From Cellulomonas triticagri (GTDB lineage: Bacteria; Actinomycetota; Actinomycetes; Actinomycetales; Cellulomonadaceae), in assembly GCF_003696205.1 (NCBI RefSeq), contig NZ_RFFI01000024.1, forward strand, positions 1-39,675: 39,675 nt of DNA, given 5' to 3'. The notes below the pieces were generated by a model. It was not told where the DNA came from and searched no databases. It saw only the letters and a program-made list of their open reading frames with translations. Of this stretch, positions 15,151-22,905 are shown piece after piece (position 1 is the stretch's first letter; every line of letters starts with the position of its first letter). The translations under genes were made by a program, and so were the position numbers.

Positions 15151-16323
15151 GTGCCCGACCAGCCCCACCAGCCCGCGCAGCCCCACCTGCCCGCGCAGCC
15201 CGACGCCGCCGCGGAGCCGTCCGTCGACCTCGTCGACGAGACCGAGGTCCCGTCCCCGCCCGTGACGCGCCGCGCCGCGCTGCTCACCGGCGGCATGCTG
15301 CTGACCGCCGTGCTGCTGGTCGTGCTGCTGCTGATGCCGGTGCCGTACGCGGTGAACTCGCCCGGTCCGACGCTGGACACCCTCGGGGAGCACGACGGCA
15401 CGGCGCTCATCACCATCGACGGCGCGGAGACGTACGAGTCGACCGGGGAGCTGCGCCTGACCACGGTGTCCAGCACCGGCGGACCCGGGTACCCGTCGAG
15501 CGTCCTGGGCGTGCTGGCCGGCTGGGTCGCGGGGGACCGCGTGGTGCTGCCGGTGGAGTCCGTGTTCGCCCCGGACACCACGCAGGAGCAGCTGGACGAG
15601 CAGAACACCGCGCAGATGGTCTCCTCGCAGGAGAACGCGACGGTCGCGGCGCTGGAGGAGCTCGGCTACGAGGTCCCGGTGACGTTGACGGTGCACGACG
15701 CCGTCGAGGGCACGGGCGCCGTCGGGGTCGTGGAGCCCGAGGACGTGCTGGTGTCCTTCGACGGCACCGACCTGACGTCGTACGGCCAGCTCATCGACCT
15801 GCTCGACGGCACCGAGCCGGGCACCACGGTGACGCTGGGGGTGCTGCGCGGCGGCGAGCCGCTGGACCTCGACGTGGTCACCGGGGCGCGCGCGGACGGC
15901 GAAGGCAGCCAGCTCGGCGTGTTCATCGACCCGACGTTCGACCCGCCGGTGGACGTCGACATCCAGATCGACCGGATCGGCGGCTCCAGCGCGGGCACGA
16001 TGTTCGCGCTCGGCATCATCGACAAGCTCACCCCCGAGGACGAGGCGAACGGGGAGGTCATCGCCGGGACCGGCACGATGGACCTCAACGGCGCCGTCGG
16101 CCCGATCGGCGGCATCCGGCAGAAGATGGCCGGGGCGCTGCGGGACGGCGCGACGTGGTTCCTCGCCCCGGCGGACAACTGCGGCGAGGTCGTCGGGCAC
16201 GTGCCGGACGGGCTGACCGTCGTGCGGGTGGAGACCCTGCACGAGGCGCGCGAGGCCGTCGAGGCGATCGGCGCGGGCGAGGCCGCGGACCTGCCGACCT
16301 GCACGGCGGCCGACGCGGGCTGA
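15151..16323 (+). CDS. Membrane-anchored PDZ / Lon-type (S16) serine protease-like protein
   Basis: 390 residues. The N-terminus is proline-rich and cytoplasmic (PHQPAQPHLPAQPDA). One transmembrane helix follows (LLTGGMLLTAVLLVVLLLM), then a PDZ domain (about residues 170-250, GVVEPEDVLVSFDGTDL...GTTVTLGVLRGG). The C-terminal Lon-like protease domain has the Ser in GGSSAGTMFALGI, the GTGTMDLNGAVGPIGGI segment and the Lys in RQKMAGAL, a plausible Ser-Lys dyad. The homologue in M. tuberculosis is Rv3194c. The protease domain should be extracytoplasmic. Substrates are unknown. A leaderless start is chosen because of the -10 element upstream. Confidence 0.88.
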   Translation: MPDQPHQPAQPHLPAQPDAAAEPSVDLVDETEVPSPPVTRRAALLTGGMLLTAVLLVVLLLMPVPYAVNSPGPTLDTLGEHDGTALITIDGAETYESTGELRLTTVSSTGGPGYPSSVLGVLAGWVAGDRVVLPVESVFAPDTTQEQLDEQNTAQMVSSQENATVAALEELGYEVPVTLTVHDAVEGTGAVGVVEPEDVLVSFDGTDLTSYGQLIDLLDGTEPGTTVTLGVLRGGEPLDLDVVTGARADGEGSQLGVFIDPTFDPPVDVDIQIDRIGGSSAGTMFALGIIDKLTPEDEANGEVIAGTGTMDLNGAVGPIGGIRQKMAGALRDGATWFLAPADNCGEVVGHVPDGLTVVRVETLHEAREAVEAIGAGEAADLPTCTAADAG

Positions 16324-16353
16324 GCCCGCACCGCCCCGTCGACCCCCGCCCGG

Positions 16354-16950
16354 TCAGCGGAAGGTCGCGACCAGCGCGTCGGCCAGGCCGGGCACCACGT
16401 CGGGGCCCTGGCCCACGGCGCCGTCGGCGTCCAGCGCGCGCTGCCGCACCGCCGACCAGGTGGTGCCGTCGCGCAGCACGCCCACGGCGATCCGCACGTC
16501 CTGGCGCTGCGGGTGCGCGAGCAGCGCGGCGAGCGCCGCCTCCGGGTCCTCCGGCAGGCCGTCCTCCGCCTCGGGCGGCAGGACGATGCGCTCCACGGTC
16601 ACCGCGGCGCCGTCGACGCCGTCCGGCCACGCGATGCCGCCGAGCAGACCCTCCAGGTCGTCGCCGGCGGGCAGCCCCTCCTGCTCCACGGACGTCAGGT
16701 GGTGGGGGTCGGCGGCCGCGGCGGCGAGCACCTCGGCGGGCAGCTGACCGGCTAGGGCGGGCTGCGCGTCCAGCGCCGCCTGCGTCCGGACCAGCGCGAA
16801 CACGCGCACGGGGCCGTCCCAGCCGCCGGTGGCGACGTGCCGCTCGATCTCCACGACCGCCTCGGCGAGCGCCTGCTGGGCGGGCGGCAGGTCGGCGGCG
16901 GGGGAGGTGGGGGAGTCGTCGGGGCCGGGCGCGGCGGGGGTGGTCGTCAC
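16354..16950 (-). CDS. PPA1309-family conserved hypothetical protein
   Basis: A 198-residue soluble protein from the GTG at 16950 (GAGGATGAG upstream). The segments ALAEAVVEIERHVATGGWDGPVRVFALV, HHLTSVEQEGLP and DVRIAVGVLRDGTTWSAVR are typical of this actinobacterial family, which often lies beside UPF0182 genes. There are no catalytic motifs, signal peptide or membrane segments. Function is unknown. It is divergent from the UPF0182 gene and convergent with the PDZ/Lon-like gene. Confidence 0.82.
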   Translation of the reverse strand: MTTTPAAPGPDDSPTSPAADLPPAQQALAEAVVEIERHVATGGWDGPVRVFALVRTQAALDAQPALAGQLPAEVLAAAAADPHHLTSVEQEGLPAGDDLEGLLGGIAWPDGVDGAAVTVERIVLPPEAEDGLPEDPEAALAALLAHPQRQDVRIAVGVLRDGTTWSAVRQRALDADGAVGQGPDVVPGLADALVATFR

Positions 16951-17114
16951 CCGCTCATCCTCGCACCCGGGCTGAGTGGCGCGGGCTGTGGGAACCTGTG
17001 CGTCACCTGGTGCGTTGTGACCCACGTGCGTACCGCCCGTGCGGGACCCCGGTCCCGCCGCCCGCGGTCGCGCGCACCGAACCTGAGACACCCGACGACG
17101 AGGACCTCGAGGCC

Positions 17115-20100
17115 GTGACCTTCGCCAACCCGTCCGCCCGACAGCCCCGGGGCCCCCGCCCGCCCCGGCCACCCCGCGGGGCAGCGCCCCGGCGGCGCCC
17201 CAGCCCGATCGCGATCACCCTCGTGGTGCTCGCGGTCGTCGTGCTGGCCGTGCTGCTGGCGGCCCAGCTCTGGACCGAGGTGATGTGGTTCGACCAGCTC
17301 GGCTTCTCCGGCGTCATCTGGACCCAGTGGCTGACCCGGGCCGCCCTGTTCGTCGCCGCGTTCCTCGTGATGGCCGGTGCCGTGTTCGCGAGCCTCGCGA
17401 TCGGCTACCGCACCCGCCCGGTGTACGCGCCGTCCAACCAGGAGCAGGCGAGCCTGGACGCGTACCGCGAGGCCGTCGAGCCGCTGCGCCGCGTCGTCCT
17501 CGTCGCCGGTCCCGCCGTGCTCGGTCTGTTCGCGGGCATCGCCGCCTCGCAGCAGTGGAGCACCGTCCAGCTGTGGCTGAACGCCACCGAGGTCGGCCGC
17601 ACCGACCCGCAGTGGGGCCTCGACATCGGCTTCTACATGTTCCAGCTGCCCGGCATGCGGTTCGTCGTCAGCTTCCTCATGGCCGTCGTGGTGCTGTCCG
17701 GCATCGCGGCCGTCGCGACGCACTACCTGTACGGCGGCTTCCGGATCGGCGGCTCCAGCAGCACGCCCCGGATGACCACCGCCGCCCGCGTGCACCTGTC
17801 GGTCGTCGGCGCGGTGCTCATGGTCCTCATCGCGGCCAACTACTTCCTCGACCGGTACTCGATCCTCACGCAGGAGGGCGACCGGTTCGCGGGCGCGTCC
17901 TACACCGACGTGAACGCGGTCATCCCGTCCAAGAGCATCCTCGCGGTCATCGCGCTGCTCGTCGCCGTGATGTTCGTCGTCACCGCCGTGCGCGGCAGCT
18001 GGCGCATCCCGGCGATCGGCGTGGGCCTCATGGTCGTCGGCGCCGTCGTCATCGGCGGCGTGTACCCGGCGGTCGTCCAGCGGTTCCAGGTGAACCCGAA
18101 CCAGCAGGACGCCGAGGCGGAGTTCATCCAGAAGAACATCGACGCGACGCTCGCGGCCTACGACCTCGAGGACATCCAGATCTCGCCGTACGCCGCCAAC
18201 GTCACCGCCGAGCCCGGCGCGCTGCGCGCCGACGCCGAGACGACCGCGTCGATCCGCCTGCTCGACCCGCAGGAGGTCTCGAACTCCTTCCGGCAGCTCG
18301 AGCAGGTCCGCGGGTTCTACTCGTTCCCCGACACCCTGTCCGTCGACCGGTACGAGATCGACGGCGAGAGCCGCGACACCGTCATCGCGGTCCGCGAGCT
18401 CGACCTCGAGGGCCTCGACGGCCAGCGCCGCAACTGGACCAACGACACGACCGTGTACACGCACGGGTTCGGCGTCGTCGCCGCCTACGGCAACTCCACC
18501 ACCTCGACGGGCGCGCCGGAGTTCTGGCAGAGCGGCATCCCGTCCACCGGTGAGATGGGCGAGTACGAGCCCCGCATCTACTTCGGCCAGAGCTCGCCGC
18601 GCTACTCCATCGTCGGCAACCCCGGCGAGCAGCAGTGGGAGCTCGACTACCCGGACGACGAGTCCGGCGGCGCCGTGAACACCACGTTCCCGACCGACGA
18701 GGTCTCCGCCGGTCCCGAGATCGGCGGGTTCCTCAACAAGCTGCTCTACGCCATCAAGTTCGGCTCCGAGCAGATCCTGTTCTCCGAGCGCGTCACCGAC
18801 CAGTCGCAGATCCTGTACGACCGCGACCCCAGCGAGCGCGTCCAGAAGGTCGCCCCGTACCTCACCCTCGACGGCCGGGTGTACCCCGCGGTCGTGGACG
18901 GCCGGGTCAAGTGGATCGTCGACGGCTACACCACGTCGGACCAGTACCCGTACTCCGCGGCGCAGTCGCTCGAGGACGCCACCACCGACTCGCTCACGCT
19001 GACCTCGAACACCATCGAGGCCCAGCAGCCGCAGAAGGTGAACTACATCCGCAACTCGGTGAAGGCCACGGTCGACGCCTACGACGGCAGCGTCACGCTG
19101 TACGCGTGGGACGCCGAGGACCCGGTCCTGCAGGCGTGGAGCAACGTCTTCGACACCTCCCTGCAGCCCGTGTCCGAGATCAGCGCCGAGCTCATGAGCC
19201 ACATCCGGTACCCGGAGGACCTGTTCAAGGTCCAGCGCACCCTGCTCGGCACGTACCACGTCACCGAGCCCGCGCAGTTCTTCTCCGGCAACGACGCGTG
19301 GCGCACCCCGAACGACCCGACGGCCGGCGGGGACACCTCCGTCGCGCAGCCGCCGTACTACCTCACGCTGAAGATGCCCTCGCAGGACGAGGCGTCGTTC
19401 TCGCTGATGTCCTCGTACGTGCCCGCGGGCGGCAACGCCCGTGACGTGCTCACGGGGTACATCGCCGTGGACGCGGAAGCGGGGTCCACGGCCGGTGAAC
19501 CCGCGGAGGGCTACGGCAAGATCCGGCTGCTCGAGCTGCCACGCGACTCGACCGTGCCCGGACCGAACCAGATGAACAACAACTTCACGTCGAACCCCGA
19601 CGTGTCGAACGAGCTCAACATCCTGGCCCGCGGCGAGTCGCAGGTCATCCGCGGCAACCTGCTCACCCTGCCCGTCGGCGGCGGACTGCTCTACGTCCAG
19701 CCCGTCTACGTCCAGGCCGCCTCCGGCACCCAGTTCCCGCTGCTGCAGCGCGTGCTGGTCGCCTTCGGCGACGAGATCGGGTTCGCCAGCACCCTGGACG
19801 AGGCCCTCGACCAGGTGTTCGGCGGCGACAGCGGCACCTCCGCCGGTGACGCGGGCAACGAGATCGAGACGCCAGCGCCCGACCCCGGCGACGGGACGGG
19901 CGACGGCACCGAGGAGCCGACGCCCGCGCCCACCGACGGCGCCACCACGCCGCCGGCCACCGGCGACGCGCAGCAGCGCCTGACGACGGCCCTCGACGCC
20001 GCCAACCAGGCCATCCAGGACGGCCAGGCCGCGCTCGCGGACGGCGACTTCGCCGCCTACGGCCGGGCCCAGTCCGCCCTGGAGGACGCGCTCGCCGAGG

Positions 20101-20144
20101 CGGTGGCCGCCGACCAGGAGCTGAACGGCACCGCCGGCGACTGA
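17115..20144 (+). CDS. UPF0182 family large membrane protein
   Basis: 1009 residues from the GTG at 17115, close to the ~1000 residues of M. tuberculosis Rv3193c. A proline/arginine-rich cytoplasmic start is followed by about seven hydrophobic helices in the first ~330 residues (for example ITLVVLAVVVLAVLLAAQLW and LVVGAVLMVLIAANYF). A family signature, DIGFYMFQLPGMRFV, is present. The large second half is soluble and presumably external (YFGQSSPRYSIVGNPG, YPEDLFKVQRTLLGTYHV). The C-terminus adds a Pro/Thr/Asp-rich linker (about 905-945) and a helical tail. The gene is conserved in actinobacteria but its biochemical function is unknown. It is followed by a strong stem-loop and the tRNA. Confidence 0.92.
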   Translation: MTFANPSARQPRGPRPPRPPRGAAPRRRPSPIAITLVVLAVVVLAVLLAAQLWTEVMWFDQLGFSGVIWTQWLTRAALFVAAFLVMAGAVFASLAIGYRTRPVYAPSNQEQASLDAYREAVEPLRRVVLVAGPAVLGLFAGIAASQQWSTVQLWLNATEVGRTDPQWGLDIGFYMFQLPGMRFVVSFLMAVVVLSGIAAVATHYLYGGFRIGGSSSTPRMTTAARVHLSVVGAVLMVLIAANYFLDRYSILTQEGDRFAGASYTDVNAVIPSKSILAVIALLVAVMFVVTAVRGSWRIPAIGVGLMVVGAVVIGGVYPAVVQRFQVNPNQQDAEAEFIQKNIDATLAAYDLEDIQISPYAANVTAEPGALRADAETTASIRLLDPQEVSNSFRQLEQVRGFYSFPDTLSVDRYEIDGESRDTVIAVRELDLEGLDGQRRNWTNDTTVYTHGFGVVAAYGNSTTSTGAPEFWQSGIPSTGEMGEYEPRIYFGQSSPRYSIVGNPGEQQWELDYPDDESGGAVNTTFPTDEVSAGPEIGGFLNKLLYAIKFGSEQILFSERVTDQSQILYDRDPSERVQKVAPYLTLDGRVYPAVVDGRVKWIVDGYTTSDQYPYSAAQSLEDATTDSLTLTSNTIEAQQPQKVNYIRNSVKATVDAYDGSVTLYAWDAEDPVLQAWSNVFDTSLQPVSEISAELMSHIRYPEDLFKVQRTLLGTYHVTEPAQFFSGNDAWRTPNDPTAGGDTSVAQPPYYLTLKMPSQDEASFSLMSSYVPAGGNARDVLTGYIAVDAEAGSTAGEPAEGYGKIRLLELPRDSTVPGPNQMNNNFTSNPDVSNELNILARGESQVIRGNLLTLPVGGGLLYVQPVYVQAASGTQFPLLQRVLVAFGDEIGFASTLDEALDQVFGGDSGTSAGDAGNEIETPAPDPGDGTGDGTEEPTPAPTDGATTPPATGDAQQRLTTALDAANQAIQDGQAALADGDFAAYGRAQSALEDALAEAVAADQELNGTAGD

Positions 20145-20160
20145 CCGGTCGCCCACGGCT

Positions 20161-20201
20161 CGACGGCCCGGTGCCCCCTGGTGGGGGGAGCCGGGCCGTC
20201 G
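20161..20201 (+). terminator. Stem-loop after the UPF0182 gene
   Basis: CGACGGCCCGG (20161-20171) pairs with CCGGGCCGTCG (20191-20201), with further CCCC/GGGG pairing inside. It sits 17 bases after the stop and has no U-run. Confidence 0.6.
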
Positions 20202-20275
20202 GAGTCCGTGTGACGCAGCGCACCGGGTCAGGATTTGGCCTGGTCGTCACGCTGGCGTAACGTAGACATCACCGA

Positions 20276-20349
20276 CGCGGGGTGGAGCAGCTCGGTAGCT
20301 CGCTGGGCTCATAACCCAGAGGTCGCAGGTTCAAATCCTGCCCCCGCTA
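20276..20349 (+). tRNA. Initiator tRNA-fMet (CAT)
   Basis: A 74-base cloverleaf: acceptor CGCGGGG with CCCCGCT, anticodon loop CTCATAA on a stem with three consecutive G:C pairs (GGG/CCC), T arm GCAGG-TTCAAAT-CCTGC. The unpaired C1/T72 and the three G:C pairs identify an initiator rather than elongator Met tRNA. CCA is not encoded. A -10-like TAGACA (20263-20268) lies upstream. The 3' end coincides with the left boundary of the proposed island. Confidence 0.95.
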
Positions 20350-20351
20350 CA
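20341..20351. other. Candidate attL core (tRNA 3' end)
   Basis: CCCCCGCTACA forms the last base of the T stem, the 3' acceptor strand, the discriminator and two bases beyond. It matches 26113-26123 exactly. Use of a tRNA 3' end as attachment site is common for tyrosine integrases. Confidence 0.55.
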
Positions 20352-20352
20352 A

Positions 20353-20370
20353 CGCAGATCTGCGATCGCA
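20353..20370. repeat. Two overlapping perfect palindromes just past the tRNA
   Basis: CGCAGATCTGCG (20353-20364) and TGCGATCGCA (20361-20370) share four bases. They lie between the tRNA 3' end and its terminator and could be protein-binding sites of the inserted element. No such pair is seen at the right end. Confidence 0.6.
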
Positions 20371-20376
20371 GGTTTG

Positions 20377-20419
20377 GCCGATGGCCCCCAGGGATCTCCC
20401 TGGGGGCCATCGGCGTTTT
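20377..20419 (+). terminator. Intrinsic terminator of tRNA-fMet
   Basis: GCCGATGGCCCCCAGGGA pairs with TCCCTGGGGGCCATCGGC around a very small loop, followed by GTTTTC. The central 24 bases are nearly identical to the terminator at 26143-26184. Confidence 0.85.
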
Positions 20420-20880
20420 CATGCGGATGTGGCTCGCGTCCGGGCGGTTATCGGGCCTCGTGCCCTGCGATCGAGGGTTGGGCGTCACCCGGTGCGTGTC
20501 TAGCGCGCCGGCGTCCACCCCGTGCCACCCCCGCCTCACCCGACATCTGGTGATGGCTGGTTGCGCGCAGGGTGGGAGTCGGGGGTGCACCCTGCGCGAG
20601 CCGGCAGACCTGATCGGTCTGTGCTCGCTTCGGCTGGGGCCGGCATCGTGGACGGACCGAGGCGCTGGAGGCGTCGCGTCTCTCGCTAGCGCGGATGGGT
20701 GCGCGCCGGCGTGCGGGTTGGTCGGCTCGCGTCGGCGGTCGTCGCACGCCCCGTGCGTCGACTGGCCTGCCGGGAGCGACGCCCCGGTCCGGAGCGTGCG
20801 GAGATTGCGGCATCTGCCGCGCTCTCGACTGTCGCTCTGCGAACGCGGCCATCGGGGCCGCCGCGCGAAGGAACGGCACG
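20420..20880. other. 461-base stretch without a convincing gene
   Basis: No ORF here has a credible start and protein-like sequence on either strand. Open frames crossing the tRNA give the well-known spurious peptide ending AGAGFEPATSGL. GC skew and composition look irregular compared with the flanking chromosome. I see only a GTGCACCCTGCGCG-type inverted motif near 20584 and no repeats or terminators. Confidence 0.5.
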
Positions 20881-21162
20881 ATGTCGAACGCTGTCCGAGG
20901 GCTCGACCGCGACGAGTGGTTGTCCCGCGACGACCTCGCCCAACTGATGGGGCGCATCATCGACACCGTGCGGCGGGTGCAGCGCGAGAACAACCTGCAG
21001 CTGGCTCGCCGTGTTGACGATCCTCCGGTGGGACGAAAGGCCGGTGACGCAGCCCGGGCTCGTGCAACAATCGCAGCCGACAGGGGGGACTCATGGCCAA
21101 GGCGCGCTCGTTCTCGATCTATCTTCTCAAGTCCGACTTCGCGTCGCCTGATCGCGCGCTGA
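20881..21162 (+). CDS. Possible small protein, overlapping the next gene
   Basis: A 93-codon ORF with a GAAGGA site 7 bases before the ATG. The first ~45 residues (DRDEWLSRDDLAQLMGRIIDTVRRV) look like a genuine amphipathic helical protein with strong GC3. The last part overlaps the TIGR04141 gene by 70 bases and turns Arg/Ser-rich, which is typical of a shadow frame. It is either a small partner of the downstream genes or a truncated gene whose original end was lost. No family was recognised. Confidence 0.4.
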   Translation: MSNAVRGLDRDEWLSRDDLAQLMGRIIDTVRRVQRENNLQLARRVDDPPVGRKAGDAARARATIAADRGDSWPRRARSRSIFSSPTSRRLIAR

Positions 21163-22730
21163 AGTCCGATCATGTCCTGAAAGAGGTAACGGCCGCCGAC
21201 GGCTGGCCCACCTTCCTGGCGTCACGCGACCTCAACGCGCCATGGTGGCAGTATTACTTCGGTATCACCGATGCGGTCCGTCAGGGATTCGCGGGCGCGA
21301 TCGTGTTCGTCGAAGCAAGCGGTCGAACCTTCGCGCTGACGTTCGGGCACACCGCGCACAACCTGCGCGACGAGGCCTATGAGTACGACTTTGGGCTCCG
21401 AACGACGCTCAACGCGGTCGAGCCCGGCGAGATCCGCAACACCGACGAACTTGACCCGTCGACCTCGCGGCGTCGGCGTACGCAGCTGCCCGAGCACGCG
21501 GACCTCACGTACTTCGACTTCGACGGCGACAGCTCTGTCCTTCGGTCGTTGACGGGAGCGATCCGGCCCGAGTACCGGGCGCTTTTCTCGCATGCCACTG
21601 GTGCGAGCAACCTGCGTGTGAGCGCGAAGCAGCCTCGCGCGGAGCTGCCGGCGCTGCTGGGGAGCATCTACGAGGTGTACCGCAAGACCACCTACACGAC
21701 GGCGTTCCCGGATGCCAACAACATCCAGCCGGTACGCGATCCGTCAGTCCTCGACAAGCTCAATGACCAGCTTCTTGAGTCTGTGGCCACACGCGACGAA
21801 GCGCTGGTGCTGACTATCCCCGAGTTGGTCAGTTTCCAGGACGACTTCGAAGTGAGCTTTGCGGGCGTGGGTCGTAGCGAGCTGTACTCGGACGTTTCCC
21901 TCGACGGGTACTTCGGATACGTCACCGCCGGCGGTGCTGTCGTCGCGGAGCTGTCACTAGATGACCTGAGGCGGCACAAGTTGAACGTCGTGGACGCGAA
22001 TCAGGTGACGCGCGCGACCTACTCGATCTATCGCAGCCTGGTCTTCGAGACGACGCTGGAAGACCTTGACGGGACGTTCCACCTCAGCGAGGGCACCTGG
22101 TACCGCGTCGCGGACGACTACCTCGCCACGTTGACCGAGTACCTGGAGCCCGTGTTCGCGGCAGTGCAGCTCCCGGCCCGGACGGCGGCTTCGGAGTATG
22201 CGTACAACGACGGGCAGCTCGTGCCTCACTGGCCGGGGTCGGTGCTGCTCGATACCTCGAACACCAGCCCCGAGGGCCAGACCGCGGTCGAGCCGTGCGA
22301 CGTGGCCCGGGTCGAGGGAAATGACCTTGTGCTCACCCACGTCAAGCTCGGTGTGAAGGCCTCGGACCTGAGCCACCTCTTCAATCAGGGTGTGACCTCC
22401 ATCGAGCTCCTCTCCGGAGACGGCGCCGCGCGTGAACGGCTCAAGAAGCTCGTCCGTCAGCGGGATGCGGAGTTCGACGTCACCCCGATCGACGAGCTCA
22501 GCTTCCGCGTCGAGTACGTGATCGTCACCAAGAAGGATGCTGGGTTGGGGCCGGCGGCGCTCCCGCTCTTCTCCCGCATCAGCCTGCGGCGGGCGCACCG
22601 GACCTTGACGAACATGCGGGTTCCGGTGCGGGCCATGCTCGCGGGTGACGAGGTTGAAGTGACGACGAAGGCGAAGCGGCGCAAGCCGCGGACCCGCTCG
22701 GCTCCGGGGGGTGGTGACGGCGACAGGTAG
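21093..22730 (+). CDS. TIGR04141 / DUF6119 family sporadically distributed protein
   Basis: A 545-residue protein from the ATG at 21093, 6 bases after AGGGGGG. Family features: the start SFSIYLLKSDF, the block FAGAIVFVEASGRTFALTFGHTAHNL, YDFGLRTTLNAV, and a conserved C-terminal HVKLGVKASDLSHLFNQG (H416 onward). The family is known for patchy occurrence and is often found in defence islands. A biochemical activity is not established to my knowledge. There is no signal peptide or membrane helix. The C-terminus is basic (KAKRRKPRTRS), which may bind nucleic acid. The gene lies 175 bases upstream of the SIR2-like gene on the same strand; whether they share a transcript is open, since a stem-loop lies between. 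Confidence 0.82.
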   Translation: MAKARSFSIYLLKSDFASPDRALKSDHVLKEVTAADGWPTFLASRDLNAPWWQYYFGITDAVRQGFAGAIVFVEASGRTFALTFGHTAHNLRDEAYEYDFGLRTTLNAVEPGEIRNTDELDPSTSRRRRTQLPEHADLTYFDFDGDSSVLRSLTGAIRPEYRALFSHATGASNLRVSAKQPRAELPALLGSIYEVYRKTTYTTAFPDANNIQPVRDPSVLDKLNDQLLESVATRDEALVLTIPELVSFQDDFEVSFAGVGRSELYSDVSLDGYFGYVTAGGAVVAELSLDDLRRHKLNVVDANQVTRATYSIYRSLVFETTLEDLDGTFHLSEGTWYRVADDYLATLTEYLEPVFAAVQLPARTAASEYAYNDGQLVPHWPGSVLLDTSNTSPEGQTAVEPCDVARVEGNDLVLTHVKLGVKASDLSHLFNQGVTSIELLSGDGAARERLKKLVRQRDAEFDVTPIDELSFRVEYVIVTKKDAGLGPAALPLFSRISLRRAHRTLTNMRVPVRAMLAGDEVEVTTKAKRRKPRTRSAPGGGDGDR

Positions 22731-22780
22731 TTCCATCAATTGCTCGCGCCGGGACGAGCACCAGGCGTAGTGACCTTGCC

Positions 22781-22808
22781 CGTGGTCCTGACCCAATTCC
22801 GGACCACG
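22781..22808. terminator. Stem-loop between the TIGR04141 and SIR2-like genes
   Basis: CGTGGTCC (22781-22788) pairs with GGACCACG (22801-22808) around a 12-base loop with no U-run. It could be a weak terminator or a regulator-binding inverted repeat. Confidence 0.4.
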
Positions 22809-22905
22809 ACGGCCTCGTCGATGGCGGACTGATCGCCTTGACCTCGACGTTCGTCGTGATGATGCCAGTCTTGAGCGCGCACGACGAAAGAATGGGGCGA
22901 GTGCG

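Noticed and set aside
20235..20590. Open frames across tRNA-fMet on both strands, one ending AGAGFEPATSGL
   Set aside because: This is the classic spurious translation of a tRNA gene found in many annotations; the tRNA explains the sequence.
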